Positions 23,923 through 35,000 of a stretch of DNA of 41,316 nucleotides are shown one piece after another. A program made the position numbers and the translations under genes. The DNA is taken from contig CAZVZK010000088.1 of assembly GCA_964630925.1 (NCBI GenBank), positions 1 to 41,316 on the forward strand, given 5' to 3'. The number at the start of each line of letters is the position of its first letter. Positions within the stretch are counted from its first letter, which is position 1. The notes beneath the pieces are model-generated. The model worked only from the letters and a program-made list of their open reading frames with translations, was not told the DNA's origin and did not search any database. The stretch is from RGDT01 sp964630925. Lineage in GTDB: Bacteria; Planctomycetota; Planctomycetia; Gemmatales; Gemmataceae.

Positions 23923-23968
23923 GGTGCGCCGCCCCGTCGGGTCCTCGCTGGCCACCGACTGCCCCGCC
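23923..23968 (-). pseudogene. inverted scrap of the giant Rhs array
   Basis: On the minus strand this reads AAGQSVASEDPTGRRT, against AAGQSVASVDPLGRRT in the giant Rhs array. Nucleotide agreement is also high (most of 45 bases). It is a single orphan YD unit in the opposite orientation. The rest of 23771-24055 holds nothing I recognise. Confidence 0.55.
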
Positions 23969-24055
23969 GCCCAACCCGGCCCCGCATTCGAGCGGGCGCA
24001 ATAGACACGCCGACAGGCCGATGAGCGACTGTCTACTTTTTCAACGGATTGCGGC

Positions 24056-24083
24056 TTGACGTGCCGCCTTTTCCCGTTACCCT
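24056..24083 (+). promoter_or_regulatory. candidate promoter of the fibre-Rhs operon
   Basis: TTGACG (24056-24061), 16 bases, TACCCT (24078-24083). It is the only good promoter seen before the three-gene set 24155-38487 and gives a leader of about 65 bases. Confidence 0.4.
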
Positions 24084-24154
24084 GATGTGAGCATGAAGAT
24101 GCCAGTTCTTCTTGCTCTCGTAGCGCCAGGACACGGCCCGAGCGAGTCCACATC

Positions 24155-25624
24155 ATGGCCCAGTCCGTCCTCGCCACGTCGGACCTCTCCAGCATGGACT
24201 GGACTCCCACACCCGTCTACGTGCAGATCGGCACCTCATCCCCGAACGACGGGTCGCCCGTCGCGTCAGGCTATCCCGGCGGCACCTTCATCGTCGGCCT
24301 GGGGCCGCCTGCCCTGCCGATGGCGGGGGAGCATACCCTTCTCGTCCGCGGCCTCAAGACCGACACGCCGGTGAGCACAATCGCCTTCACCCTGATGCAG
24401 GGCGCGTCGCCCGTGGCCACGCGCACGGTCACGCTGACGGGGGCGTTCGCGGACTACACCATCGGCCTGACCGAGGCCGAGGTGGACCTCATCACCGACT
24501 ACGCCGCCCTGACCCTCAAGGTGGAAGCCATGGTCGCGCCCTACATCAAGGTCGAGGAGCAGGACGGCACCCCCTCCTACCCCGACATCAACACCCTGCA
24601 GCTCAACCAGGCCAGCGGCTTCGTGCTGACCCAGCCCTCGGCGGGCGTGGCCCTCGTCTCGTGGGCGTTCGCCGGCCTGACCGACGCGGACCCGGCCCTG
24701 GACGACGAGTCGGCGTTCGCCGACACGAGCGCGTCAGGCGCGATCAAGAAGGCGTCGATCAACAAGGCTCTCGGCCTGGCCCGCATGGCCCCGGGCGGCC
24801 GGCTGACCGTGGCCTCGGGGGACCCGGTGGGCGGCAACGCCAGCGGCGTGACGACGCTCTACTACACGCCCTACCTCCACGACGTCATCACCCTCTGGGA
24901 CGGCACCCGGTGGGTGACCGCCCAGTTCGCGGAGGCGAGCCTGGCGATCGGCACGGCGACGAATGGGATCTGCTACGACGTGTTCTGTTATCTGTCCTCC
25001 GGCACGGCGACGTTGGAGAAGTTGGCGTGGTCCAGCGCCACGGCCCGGGCGACGGCGGTGACGCTCCAGGACGGCAGGTATTGCAAGAGCGGCGACAAGA
25101 CGCGCCTCTACCTGGGCACCTTCTACACGACGTCCACCACCGCGACCGCCGACGCCTCGCAGTCCCGTTACGTGTGGAACATGTACAACCGCGTGCAATA
25201 CAGCGACCTCAGCATCGACGACACCGATTCTTGGACGAACAACGGCAACGGGACATGGAGCGCCATGGACGGGGGCAGCTCGGCGTGGATTCACGGCCAC
25301 GCGGTCGGGCTGGCGGAGGAGCCGATCGAGGCGGATCTGTGCTGCGGGGGCCAGGGCACGGGGTTCTTCATCGCTACCTACGACGGCTCCACCACGCTGG
25401 ACCGGGCGGTGACGACGATTGGGTTCTTCAACACCTTCGGCGTCTTCGGCCAGCCGTCACCGGCCTTCTACCGCAAGGTGCCCGGGGTGGGCAAGCACTC
25501 CGTGACGGGCATGAACACGTCCTTTAGCGCCTCCAACGCGACCTTCTACGGCGACAACGGCGGGGCGGTCGGGGGCAACGCCGTGGGCTACAACTCAGGC
25601 ATGCGTGTGCGGGGGTGCCGGTGA
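24155..25624 (+). CDS. phage tail fibre / virion-appendage-like protein
   Basis: A 489-residue protein. The N-terminal 150 residues are beta-rich. Residues of about 208-345 carry a pattern common in phage tail fibres and receptor-binding appendages: PGGRLTVASGDPV, ATTLYYTPY-like VTTLYYTPYLHDVITLWDGT, NGICYDVFCYLSSG, LQDGRYCKSGDKTRLYLGTF and RYVWNMYNRV. The C-terminal part is Gly/Ser/Thr-rich with many aromatics, as in trimeric fibre tips. There is no signal peptide and no Shine-Dalgarno at the ATG. The stop is followed one base later by the next gene. Such a gene immediately upstream of an Rhs toxin suggests that this cargo came from a phage-tail or tail-derived injection system. Confidence 0.65.
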   Translation: MAQSVLATSDLSSMDWTPTPVYVQIGTSSPNDGSPVASGYPGGTFIVGLGPPALPMAGEHTLLVRGLKTDTPVSTIAFTLMQGASPVATRTVTLTGAFADYTIGLTEAEVDLITDYAALTLKVEAMVAPYIKVEEQDGTPSYPDINTLQLNQASGFVLTQPSAGVALVSWAFAGLTDADPALDDESAFADTSASGAIKKASINKALGLARMAPGGRLTVASGDPVGGNASGVTTLYYTPYLHDVITLWDGTRWVTAQFAEASLAIGTATNGICYDVFCYLSSGTATLEKLAWSSATARATAVTLQDGRYCKSGDKTRLYLGTFYTTSTTATADASQSRYVWNMYNRVQYSDLSIDDTDSWTNNGNGTWSAMDGGSSAWIHGHAVGLAEEPIEADLCCGGQGTGFFIATYDGSTTLDRAVTTIGFFNTFGVFGQPSPAFYRKVPGVGKHSVTGMNTSFSASNATFYGDNGGAVGGNAVGYNSGMRVRGCR

Positions 25625-25625
25625 A

Positions 25626-25961
25626 ATGATCGACGCTGCCAGGATCGCCGACGCCCTCCAAGCCGCCGGGCTCCCCGTGTCGGGGGTCCGGGTGGTCGGT
25701 GGGAGGCAGGAGGTCATGTGGTCCGGGACGCCCACCGTGGGTCAGAGGGCGGCTGCGGACTCGATACTCGCCGACCCGGAGTACGGGCCGCGGAGGCCGC
25801 GCCCGCTCGCGGACGTCCTGACGGATCTGCAGGGCCTGACCCAGCAGGAGGTCCAGGCCATCGTCCTCCGGCAGTTGGCCGAGGCGCTTGCCCGTGACCC
25901 GGGGCTGGGCCGGCGGGCGGGCGTGCCGGTGGACGGCGACGAGCCGATCCCGCAGGGATGA
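25626..25961 (+). CDS. small phage-tail-type accessory protein
   Basis: A 111-residue protein starting one base after the fibre-like stop (TGAA-ATG). The N-terminus (MIDAARIADALQAAGLPVSG, then MWSGTPTVGQRAAADSIL) resembles short proteins that follow tail fibre genes in phages; the WSGTPT segment is the most distinctive part. The rest is helical (LADVLTDLQGLTQQEVQAIV). It is followed after 43 bases by the Rhs gene. Exact function unknown. Confidence 0.55.
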   Translation: MIDAARIADALQAAGLPVSGVRVVGGRQEVMWSGTPTVGQRAAADSILADPEYGPRRPRPLADVLTDLQGLTQQEVQAIVLRQLAEALARDPGLGRRAGVPVDGDEPIPQG

Positions 25962-26004
25962 CGGCTCCCGAGTCAGTCTTTCTGGCCGGTGAGGGATTGT
26001 GCAG

Positions 26005-29000
26005 ATGCCCGAGGTGAGGGTGAGCTGGGCTCGGCTGAGCCTGCCGGACCCGCAGCCGATGGACCTCGGCTGCCCGCCCGGCTCGCTGTGGGCCATGTTC
26101 CCCCGCGCCCCGGACACCGGCACGCCCGCCTACCTCGCCCCCGCCGGGGGCGGTGGGGGCCCCGCCCCCCTCGGCATCGACGCCCCGGCCCTCTACCGCC
26201 ACCGCGACGGCGTCTGCCCCCCCGACGTGCGGCCCGGCCCCACGGCCCCCGTCCGCGGCAGCGCCGTGCTGGACCAGGCGTCTTCCATGCTCGGCCGCTG
26301 GGCGGGCGAGGTCCGCCCGCCCGTGCCCGGCGCCCTCGGCGGGCCGGGCGAGGTGAACCCCGCCAGCGGCAACCTGGTGGTCCGGCTGCGCCCGCCCGCG
26401 GGGGGCCCCGCCGACCCCACGCCGGTCCTCGTCTACAACTCCCGCTCGACGCTCACGTCGGAGTTCGGCGTGGGCTGGGGGATGGCGCCGAAGCAGTCCC
26501 TCACGTCCATCACCAGCTCCACCGTCAACCTGCGGCTGGGCAGCGGGGCGCGCCTGCGCTACCGCCTGCGCGACACGTCGTCGGGCTACTACCTGGGGCC
26601 GGGCGGGGACAGCGACTCCCTGCGTCTGAACGGGGACGGCACTTGGACGCAGACGCAGCAGGACGGCTTCGCCACCCACTACGACACGTCGGGCCGCGCC
26701 GACTACCTGGCCCACCCGGCCGGCCCGCGCTGGACGCTCGCCTACGACGGCCCGGGCCGGCTGGCGCGGATCGACGGCCCGGCGTCGCGCCGGACGACCT
26801 TCGGCTACGACGGGTCGGGCAAGATCCGCGCCGTCACGCTGCCGGACGGGAGGCGGACCACCTTCACGGTGGACGGCTCGGGCGACCTCACCTCGTGCGT
26901 CTACCCAGACGGCGGGCGGGTCACCCTGGCCTACGACGGGTCACACCGGCTGACGTCGTTCACGGACCGGCGGGGGATGGCGACGGCGTACTCGCACGAC
27001 GCCTCGTCCCGCGTTGCGTCCGTCCGGACGCCGGCGGGGGAGAGGACGACCTTCTCGTACGCCGCGGGCGGGCCGACCGTGGTCACGGACGCGGCCGGGC
27101 GCCGGACGACGCTGCTGTTCAACGTGGGCCGCAACATCTCCTGCGTCGTCGACCCGCTCGGCCTGCGGACGTCCTACGTCTGGTCCGACAACAGGCTCCG
27201 GGCGTACGCCGACGGCAAGGGCAACAGGGCGACCCTCACGTACGCCGCCCTGCCGGGGCGCGACCAGGCCCTGGCCTCCCTCAGGGACGCCCTTTCGGGC
27301 GTGTACACGATCGGCTACGACGGCGCGGGGAGGGTGCGGGCGCTGGTGGACCAGCTCGGGGCGCGGGCGACGCTCCTGTGGGACGGCTCGGGCAACCGCA
27401 CCGCCGTCGTCGACACCACGGGCGCCAGGACGAGCTACGCCTACAACACGCGCGGGCAGACGGCGGCCTGGGTGGACCCGACGGGGAGGAGGAGCTCGCT
27501 GGCGTACGAGGCGGCCTGGCGCGTGGGGGCGATGGCCGACCCGGCCGGGGCGCGGACGACGATCGGCTACGACGGGTTCGGGCAGGCGGCGCGGCTGACC
27601 GACCCGTTGGGGCGGGTGACCACCAGCGTCAACGACGCCCTGGGCAAGGTCCTGGCGCGTGTGGACCCGATGGGGGCGAGGTCGAGCTTCGTGTACGACG
27701 CGGCGGGGCTCCTGCTCGCGGTGACGGACCCGATGGGGCGGCGCACGAGCACGGCCTACGACGCCGACGGGCGGCCGGCGTACCGGACGGACCCGATGGG
27801 GCGGCGCACGACGCTCGCCTACACGCCCACCGGGCAGCTCAAACGTACCGTCGACCCGCTGGGGCGGGTGGCGACGATGCTGTACGACGCGGCGGAGCGG
27901 CCCGCGGTGGCGATCGACCCGATGGGTCGGAGGACGACGACGGGGTACGACCAGGCGGGCAACCCGACGAGCGTGACCGACCCGCTGGGGCGGCGCACGA
28001 CCACCGTCTACAACGCCAACCGGCGGCCCGTCCTGACGGTGGACGGGATGGGGGGGCGCACCACGTCCGTCTACGACCTGGCGGGCCGACGCGTCGCCAT
28101 GATCGACCCCCTGGGCAAACGCGCGACCACGGTTTACGACCCGATGGACCGGGCGGTCGCCACCGTCGACCCGCTGGGCCGACGCGCCAGCACCGTCTAC
28201 GACGCGGAGGGGCGGGCGGTGGCGCGGCTGGACCCGCTGGGCAGGAGGAGCAGCACCGTCTACGACACGGCCGGGAGGCCGGCGGCGTCCGTGGATCCGA
28301 TGGGCCGGCGCACCAGCACCGTCTACAACGCGGCCGGGCAGGCCGTCGCGGCCGTGGACCCGTTGGGCAGGCGCTCCTCGACGGTGTACGACATCAACGG
28401 GCGGGCCGTCGCCTCCGTGGACCCGCTGGGCAGGCGCTCCTCGACGGTGTACGACGTCAACGGGCGGCCCGTCGCCTCCGTGGACCCGCTGGGCAGGCGG
28501 ACGAGCACGGCCTACGACGACGCCTGCCGGCCCGTGGCGACGTCCGACCCCTTCGGCCTGCGCACGACGACGCTCTACGACGCGGCGGGGCAGGACGTTG
28601 CCCGTGTCGACCCGCTGGGCCGGCGCTCCAGCACGGTGTATGATCTCGCCGGGCGTTCGGCCGTGACGGTCGACCCGCTGGGCAGGCGCACGTCGTCGGT
28701 GTACGACGCGGCGGGGCAGCCGCTGGCGTCCGTGGACCCGCTGGGCAGGCGCACCAGCACCGCCTACGACCTGGCCGGGCGCTCCGTGGCGAGCGTGAGC
28801 CCGCTGAATCAGCGGACATCGACGGTCTACGACGCCGCCGGGAGGGCGGTGGCGAGCGTCGACCCGCTGGGCCAGCGCACCACGAGCGTGTACGACGCCG
28901 CGGGGCAGAAGGTCGCGGGCGTCGACCCGCTGGGGAGGCGGACGACGACGGTGTACGACCTCGCCGGGCAGCCGAAGGCGACGGTGGACCCGCTCGGCAG

Positions 29001-32000
29001 GCGCGTCAGCACCGTGTATGACCCGGCAGGGCGCTCGGTGGCGGGCGTCAACGCGCTGGGGCAGCGGACGACGACGGTCTACGACGCGGCGGGGCAGGCG
29101 CTGGGCAAGGTGGACCCGCTCGGCGGGCGCACCTCGACGGTTTACGACCTGGCGGGGCGCGGCGTGGCGTCGGTGAGCCCGCTGGGGCAGCGCACATCCA
29201 CGGTGTACGACGTGGCGGGGCAGGGCGTGGCGTCCGTGGACCCGCTGGGGCGGCGCACCTCGGCGGTTTTCGACCTGGCCGGCCGCCCCGTGGTGTCGGT
29301 GGACCCGCTGGGGCGGCGCACGACCACCGTGTACGACGCGGCGGGGCAGGCGGTGGCGGGCGTGGACCCGCTGAACCGGCGGACGAGCACCGTCTACGAC
29401 CTTGCCGGGCGGAAGGCCGCGGGCGTGAACGCCCTGGGGCAGCGGGTGACGACGGTTTACGACGCCACGGGCCAGGCCGTGGCGAGCGTCGATCCGCTGG
29501 GGCGGCGGACTTCAACGGTGTATGACGCGGCGGGGCGCGCCGCCGCGGGTGTGGACCCCCTGGGTAAGCGGACGACGACGGTGTACGACGCGGCGGGGCG
29601 GGGCGTCGCCTCCGTGGACCCGCTGGGCAGGCGGACGAGCACGGTCTACGACGCGGCGGGGCGTAAGGCCGTGGGCGTCAACCCGTTGGGGCAGAGGACG
29701 ACGACGGTGTACGACGCGGCGGGCCAGTCCGTCGTGGGCGTGGACCCGGCGGGGCGGCGGTCGAGCACGCTGTATGACAACGCGGGGCGCCCGCTCGTCA
29801 GTATCGACCCGCTGGGGCGGCGCACGACGACGGTCTACGACGCCGCCGGGCGGGGCGTCGCCTCCGTCGACCCGCTGGGCAGGCGTTCGTCCACCGTGTA
29901 CGACGCGGCGGGGAGGTCGCTGGCGTCGGTCAACGCGCTCGGCCAGCGCACCACCACGGTGTACGATGCGGCGGGGCGGGCGGTGGCGTCCATCGACCCG
30001 CTGGGCAGGCGCACGAGCACCGTTTACGACGGCGCGGGGCGCTCGCTGGCGTCTGCCGACGCGCTCGGGCGGCGGACGACGACGGTGTATGACGCCGCCG
30101 GGCAGTCGGCGGCGAGTGTGGACCCGCTGGGGCGGCGGACCTCGACGGCTTATGACCTGGCGGGCCGTTCCGTCGCGTCGGCCAACCCCCTGGGGCAGCG
30201 CACCACGAGCGTCTACGACGCGGCCGGGCGGGCGGTGGCGAGCGTAGACCCGCTGGGCAGGCGCACGAGCACCGCGTACGACGCGGCGGGGAGGCCGCTG
30301 GCCACGGCCGACCCGATGGGGCGGCGCACGACGACGGTGTATGATGACGCGGGGCAGGTGCGGGCGTCGGTCGATCCGCTGGGGCGGCGCACGTCCACGG
30401 TGTATGACGCCGCGGGGCGGACGGCCGCCAGCGTCGACGGGCTGGGCAGACGCACGACGACGGTCTACGAGGCCTCGGGCAAGGCGGCGGCCAGGGTGGA
30501 CCCGCTGGGGCGGCGCTCCAGCACGACCTACGACGGCGCGGGGCGCCCGCTGGCGTCCATTGACGCGCTGAACCAACGCACGACGACTGTGTACGACGCC
30601 GCAGGGCGGTCCGTGGCGAGCATCGACCCGCTGGGGCGGCGCACGAGCACCGTGTACGACGCGGCGGGGAGGTCGCTGGCCACGGCCGACGGGATGGGCA
30701 AGCGCACGACGACGGTGTATGACGCCGCCGGGCAGTCCGTCGCCAGCGTGGATCCTCTGGGGCGGCGTTCGTCCACGGTGTATGACGCCGCCGGGCGGGG
30801 CCTCGCGTCGGTCAACGCCCTGGGGCAGCGCGCCACGACGGCGTACGACGAGGCGGGGCAGTCGGTCGCGAAGGTGGACGCGCTGGGCAGGCGCACCAGC
30901 ACCCTGTACGACGGCGCGGGGCGGGCCGTCGTCAGCATCGACGCGCTGGGGCGGCGTACGACGACGGTGTACGACGCCGCGGGGCAGGCGAAGGCCGGCA
31001 TCGACCCGCTGGGGCGGCGCACCAGCACGGGTTACGACCTGGCCGGCCGCTCCGTGGTGTCGGTGAATCCGCTGGGGCAGCGCACGACCACGGTGTACGA
31101 CGCGGCTGGGCAGTCGGTGGCGAGCGTGGACCCGCTGCTCAGGCGCACGAGCACCGTGTACGACCTGGCGGGGCGGTCCGTGGCCGCCCAGGACGGGCTG
31201 GGGCGGCGCACGACCACGGTGTACGACGCCGCGGGACAGTCCGTGGCGAGCGTGGACCCGCTGGCGCGGCGTAGCAGCACTGCGTACGACCTCGCGGGCC
31301 GGAAGCTGGCGGACATCAACGCGCTCGGCCAGCGCACGACCACGGTCTACGACGCGGCTGGGCAATCCCGCGCGAGCGTCGATCCGCTGCTCAGGCGCAC
31401 CAGCACGAATTACGACAACGCCGGGCGGACGCTGGCCTCGATCAACCCCCTCGGCCAGCGCACCACGACGGCCTACGACGACGCGGGGCAGACACGCGCC
31501 AGCGTTGACCCGCTGGGCAGGCGCACCAGCACGAGTTACGACCTGGCCGGGCGGACGCTCGCCTCCATCGACGCGCTGGGGCGGCGCACGACCACCGTGT
31601 ACGACGCGGCGGGGCAGTCGCGCGCTTCAGTCGATCCGCTGGGGCGGCGCACCAGCACCGTTTATGACGCGGCCGGGCGGACGCTGGCCACGGCCGACGC
31701 GCTGGGCCGGCTGACGACCACGGTGTACGACGCCGCCGGGCAGTCGGTGGCCTCCGTCGATCCGCTGAACCGTCGGACGAGCAACGTGTACGACGGGGCG
31801 GGGCGGCTCGTGGCGTCGCTGGACGGGATGGGGCGGCGCACCACGACGGTGTCTGACGCCGCCGGGCAGACGCTCGCCACGGTGGACCCGCTGAACCGGC
31901 GCACGTCCACGCTGTACGACCTGGCGGGGCGCTCGCTCGCCTCCGTCAACCCGCTCGGGCAGCGCACGACGACGGTGTACGACGCGGCGGGGCAGTCGGT

Positions 32001-35000
32001 GGCGAGCGTGGACCCCCTGGCGCGGCGGTCCTCGACCCTCTACGACGCGGCCGGGCGCTCGCTCGTCAGCGTCAACCCCCTCAACCAGCGCACCACCACG
32101 GTGTACGACGCCGCCGGGCAGTCGGTGGCCTCCGTCGATCCGCTGGGCCGGCGCTCCTCGACGGTCTATGACCTGGCGGGACGCTCCGTGGCGAGCGTCA
32201 ACGCCCTCGGGCAGCGGACGACGACGGTGTACGACGCCGCAGGCCAGAGCCGCGCGTCGGTGGACCCGCTGGGCAGGCGCACCAGCACGGCCTATGACCT
32301 CGCCGGGCGCACGCTGGCCTCGGTCAACGCGCTCGGCCGGCGGACGACGACGGTCTATGACGCCGCGGGGCAGTCGGTGGCGAGTGTGGACCCGCTGCTC
32401 AGGCGCACCAGCACCGCCTACGACCTGGCGGGGCGCTCGCTCGCCTCCGTCAACCCGCTCGGCCAGCGCACCAGCACCGTGTACGACGCGGCGGGGCAGT
32501 CGGTGGCGAGCGTCGACCCTCTGGGGCGGCGGTCCTCGACCGTCTACGACAACGCGGGCCGCTCGCTGGCGGCCATCAACCCCCTCAACCAGCGCACCAC
32601 GAGCGTGTACGACGCCGCCGGGCAGTCGGTGGCGAGCGTGGACCCGCTGGGGCGGCGCACCTCGACGGTCTTCGACGCCGCGGGGCGGACGCTGGCGGGC
32701 GTGGACGGGCTGGGCAGGCGCACGACGACGGTGTACGACGCGGCGGGGCAGTCGGTGGCGAGCGTGGACCCGCTGCTCAGGCGCACGAGCACCGTGTACG
32801 ACCTGGCGGGGAGGTCCGTGGCCGCCCTGGACGGGCTGGGGCGGCGCACGACCACGGTGTATGACGCCGCGGGGCAGTCCCGCGCGAGCGTGGACCCGCT
32901 GGGGCGGCGCTCCTCGACCGCGTACGACCTGGCGGGCCGCTCGCTGGCGTCGGCCAACGCGCTCGGCCAGCGCACGACGACGGTCTACGACGCCGCGGGG
33001 CAGTCGGTGGCGTCCATCGACCCGATGGGGCGGCGCACCTCGACGGCGTTCGACGCCGCGGGGCGCTCGCTGGCCTCCGTCGATCAGCTCGGCAGGCGGA
33101 CGACGACGGCTTACGACGCGGCGGGGCAGTCGGTGGGGCGCGTGGACCCGCTCAACAGGCGCTCGTCCACGGTGTACGATCTGGCCGGGCGTTCGCTGGC
33201 CTCGGTCAACCCGCTCAACCAGCGGACGACGACGGTCTACGACGCCGCCGGGCAGACGCTGGCGAGCGTCAACCCGCTGGGGCAGCGCTCCTCCACCGTC
33301 TACGACCCGGCGGGGCGCGCGGCGGCCTCCGCCGACCCGATGGGGCAGCGCACCAGCACGGTGTACGACGCGGCGGGGCAGTCCGTGGCCAGCGTCGACC
33401 CGCTGGGGCGGCGGTCCACGACGGTGTTTGACAACGCGGGCCGCTCGCTGGCGGCGGTCAACCCCCTCTGCCAGCGCGTGACGACGGTGTACGACGCCGC
33501 GGGCCAGACGATCGCGTCGGTGGACGGGCTGGGGCGGCGGAGCAGCACCCTGTACGACGGCGCGGGCCGGGTGTTCGCCGCCATCAACCCGATGAACCAG
33601 AACACTAGCACCTTCTACGACGTGGCCGGGCAGGCCGTCGCCGTCGCCGACCCGCTCGGGCGGCGCACGAGCACGGTGTACGACCTGGCCGGTCGCGTGG
33701 CGGCCACGGTGAACCCCCTGGGCCAGCGCGCGACATCCACGTACGACTCGGCGGGCAGGCGCGTGGCGTCGGCCGACCCGCTGGGCCACCGGGTCACCAC
33801 CGTCTACGACGCGGCGGGGCGCGTGGCGTGCCTGGTCAACCCCAACGGCGGGCGCACCACCACGGCCTTCGACGCGGCGGGGCAGCAGATTGTGCAGGTG
33901 GACCCGCTCTTGCGTCGGACGACCTGGGCCTACGACCTCGCCGGGCGCGTGACCCTGGCGCGCGACGCGCGCGGGCTGCGCCTGACCACCACCTACGACG
34001 CGGCGGGGCGCGTGGCGGCGCTGGTGACGCCGGAGGGGCGGACGACCAGCACCTACGACGCGGCGGGGCGGCGGACGCTCTTGCACGGGCCGGAGGGCAG
34101 GACCACCGCGGCCTACGACGCCGCCGGCCAGCACCGCTGGGTGCAGCAGCCCGACGCGGGGCGCGTGAGCTACACGTTCGACCTCGCCGGGCGGCGTTCG
34201 GTGCTGAGGGCGCCGGGCGGGTCGCGCACTTCCTACGCGCACGACGGCGCGGGCCAGCTCACCCTGCTGTGGGCCGCCGGCGCGGGACGCACGACCATGG
34301 CCTACGACGGCGCGGGCCGCATGCTCACCCGCGTCAGCGCCTCCGCGCGGTTCACGCACACGTACGACGCGGCGGGGCGCGAGACGGGCTCGGCGGATAA
34401 CGGGTCGTGGCGGACGCACGGGTACGATGCGGCGGGCAGGCGCGTGCTGACCGTGGCGCCCGGCCCCGACGGCCCCACGCGGACGACCTTCGTCTACGAC
34501 GCGGCGGGGCAGCTCACCCGCGAGTGGCGCACCAGCGGCACCTACGTGGACGGCCGGTTCACCTACGACCCGGCGGGCAACCGCACGGTGATCGTGGACT
34601 CGGGCCAGCGCACGACCTCGACGTATGACGCCGCCGACCAGATCCTCCGCGCCGACGGGCCTGGGGGCAGGACCACCTACACGCACGACGCCGCCGGCAA
34701 CAGGACGCGCACGGAGACGCCCTCCACCATCACGTACTTCGGGTGGGACTCGCGCGGCAGGATGGCCAGCGCCGAGCCGCCGTCGGGCAGGGTGACGCTG
34801 ACCTTCGACGGCGACGGGCGCCGGCTCAGGAAGCAGGGGCCGGCGCAGACCACGCGCTTCATCTTCGACTTCGAGAAGGTGCTGCAGGAGGCCGACGGCG
34901 CCGGCACGGTGGAGAGGGAGTTCGTCAGCACCGAGGAGCAGTACGGCGACCTCGTCAGCGCCTTCGGCGGGGGCGCGACGCGCCACTTCGGGCACGAGGC

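Noticed and set aside
23683..24210. Minus-strand open frame of 175 residues
   Set aside because: Only the short AAGQSVASEDPTGRRT stretch is meaningful. The rest is composition-driven and crosses the fragment junctions.
26990..27250. Possible separate gene start inside the Rhs N-terminal part
   Set aside because: The Rhs frame is continuous across it and the sequence is ordinary YD repeat.
27600..34010. Dense tandem 63-bp repeats that could suggest a CRISPR or satellite array
   Set aside because: The units are contiguous, in frame and code for YD repeats of one long protein. There are no unique spacers.
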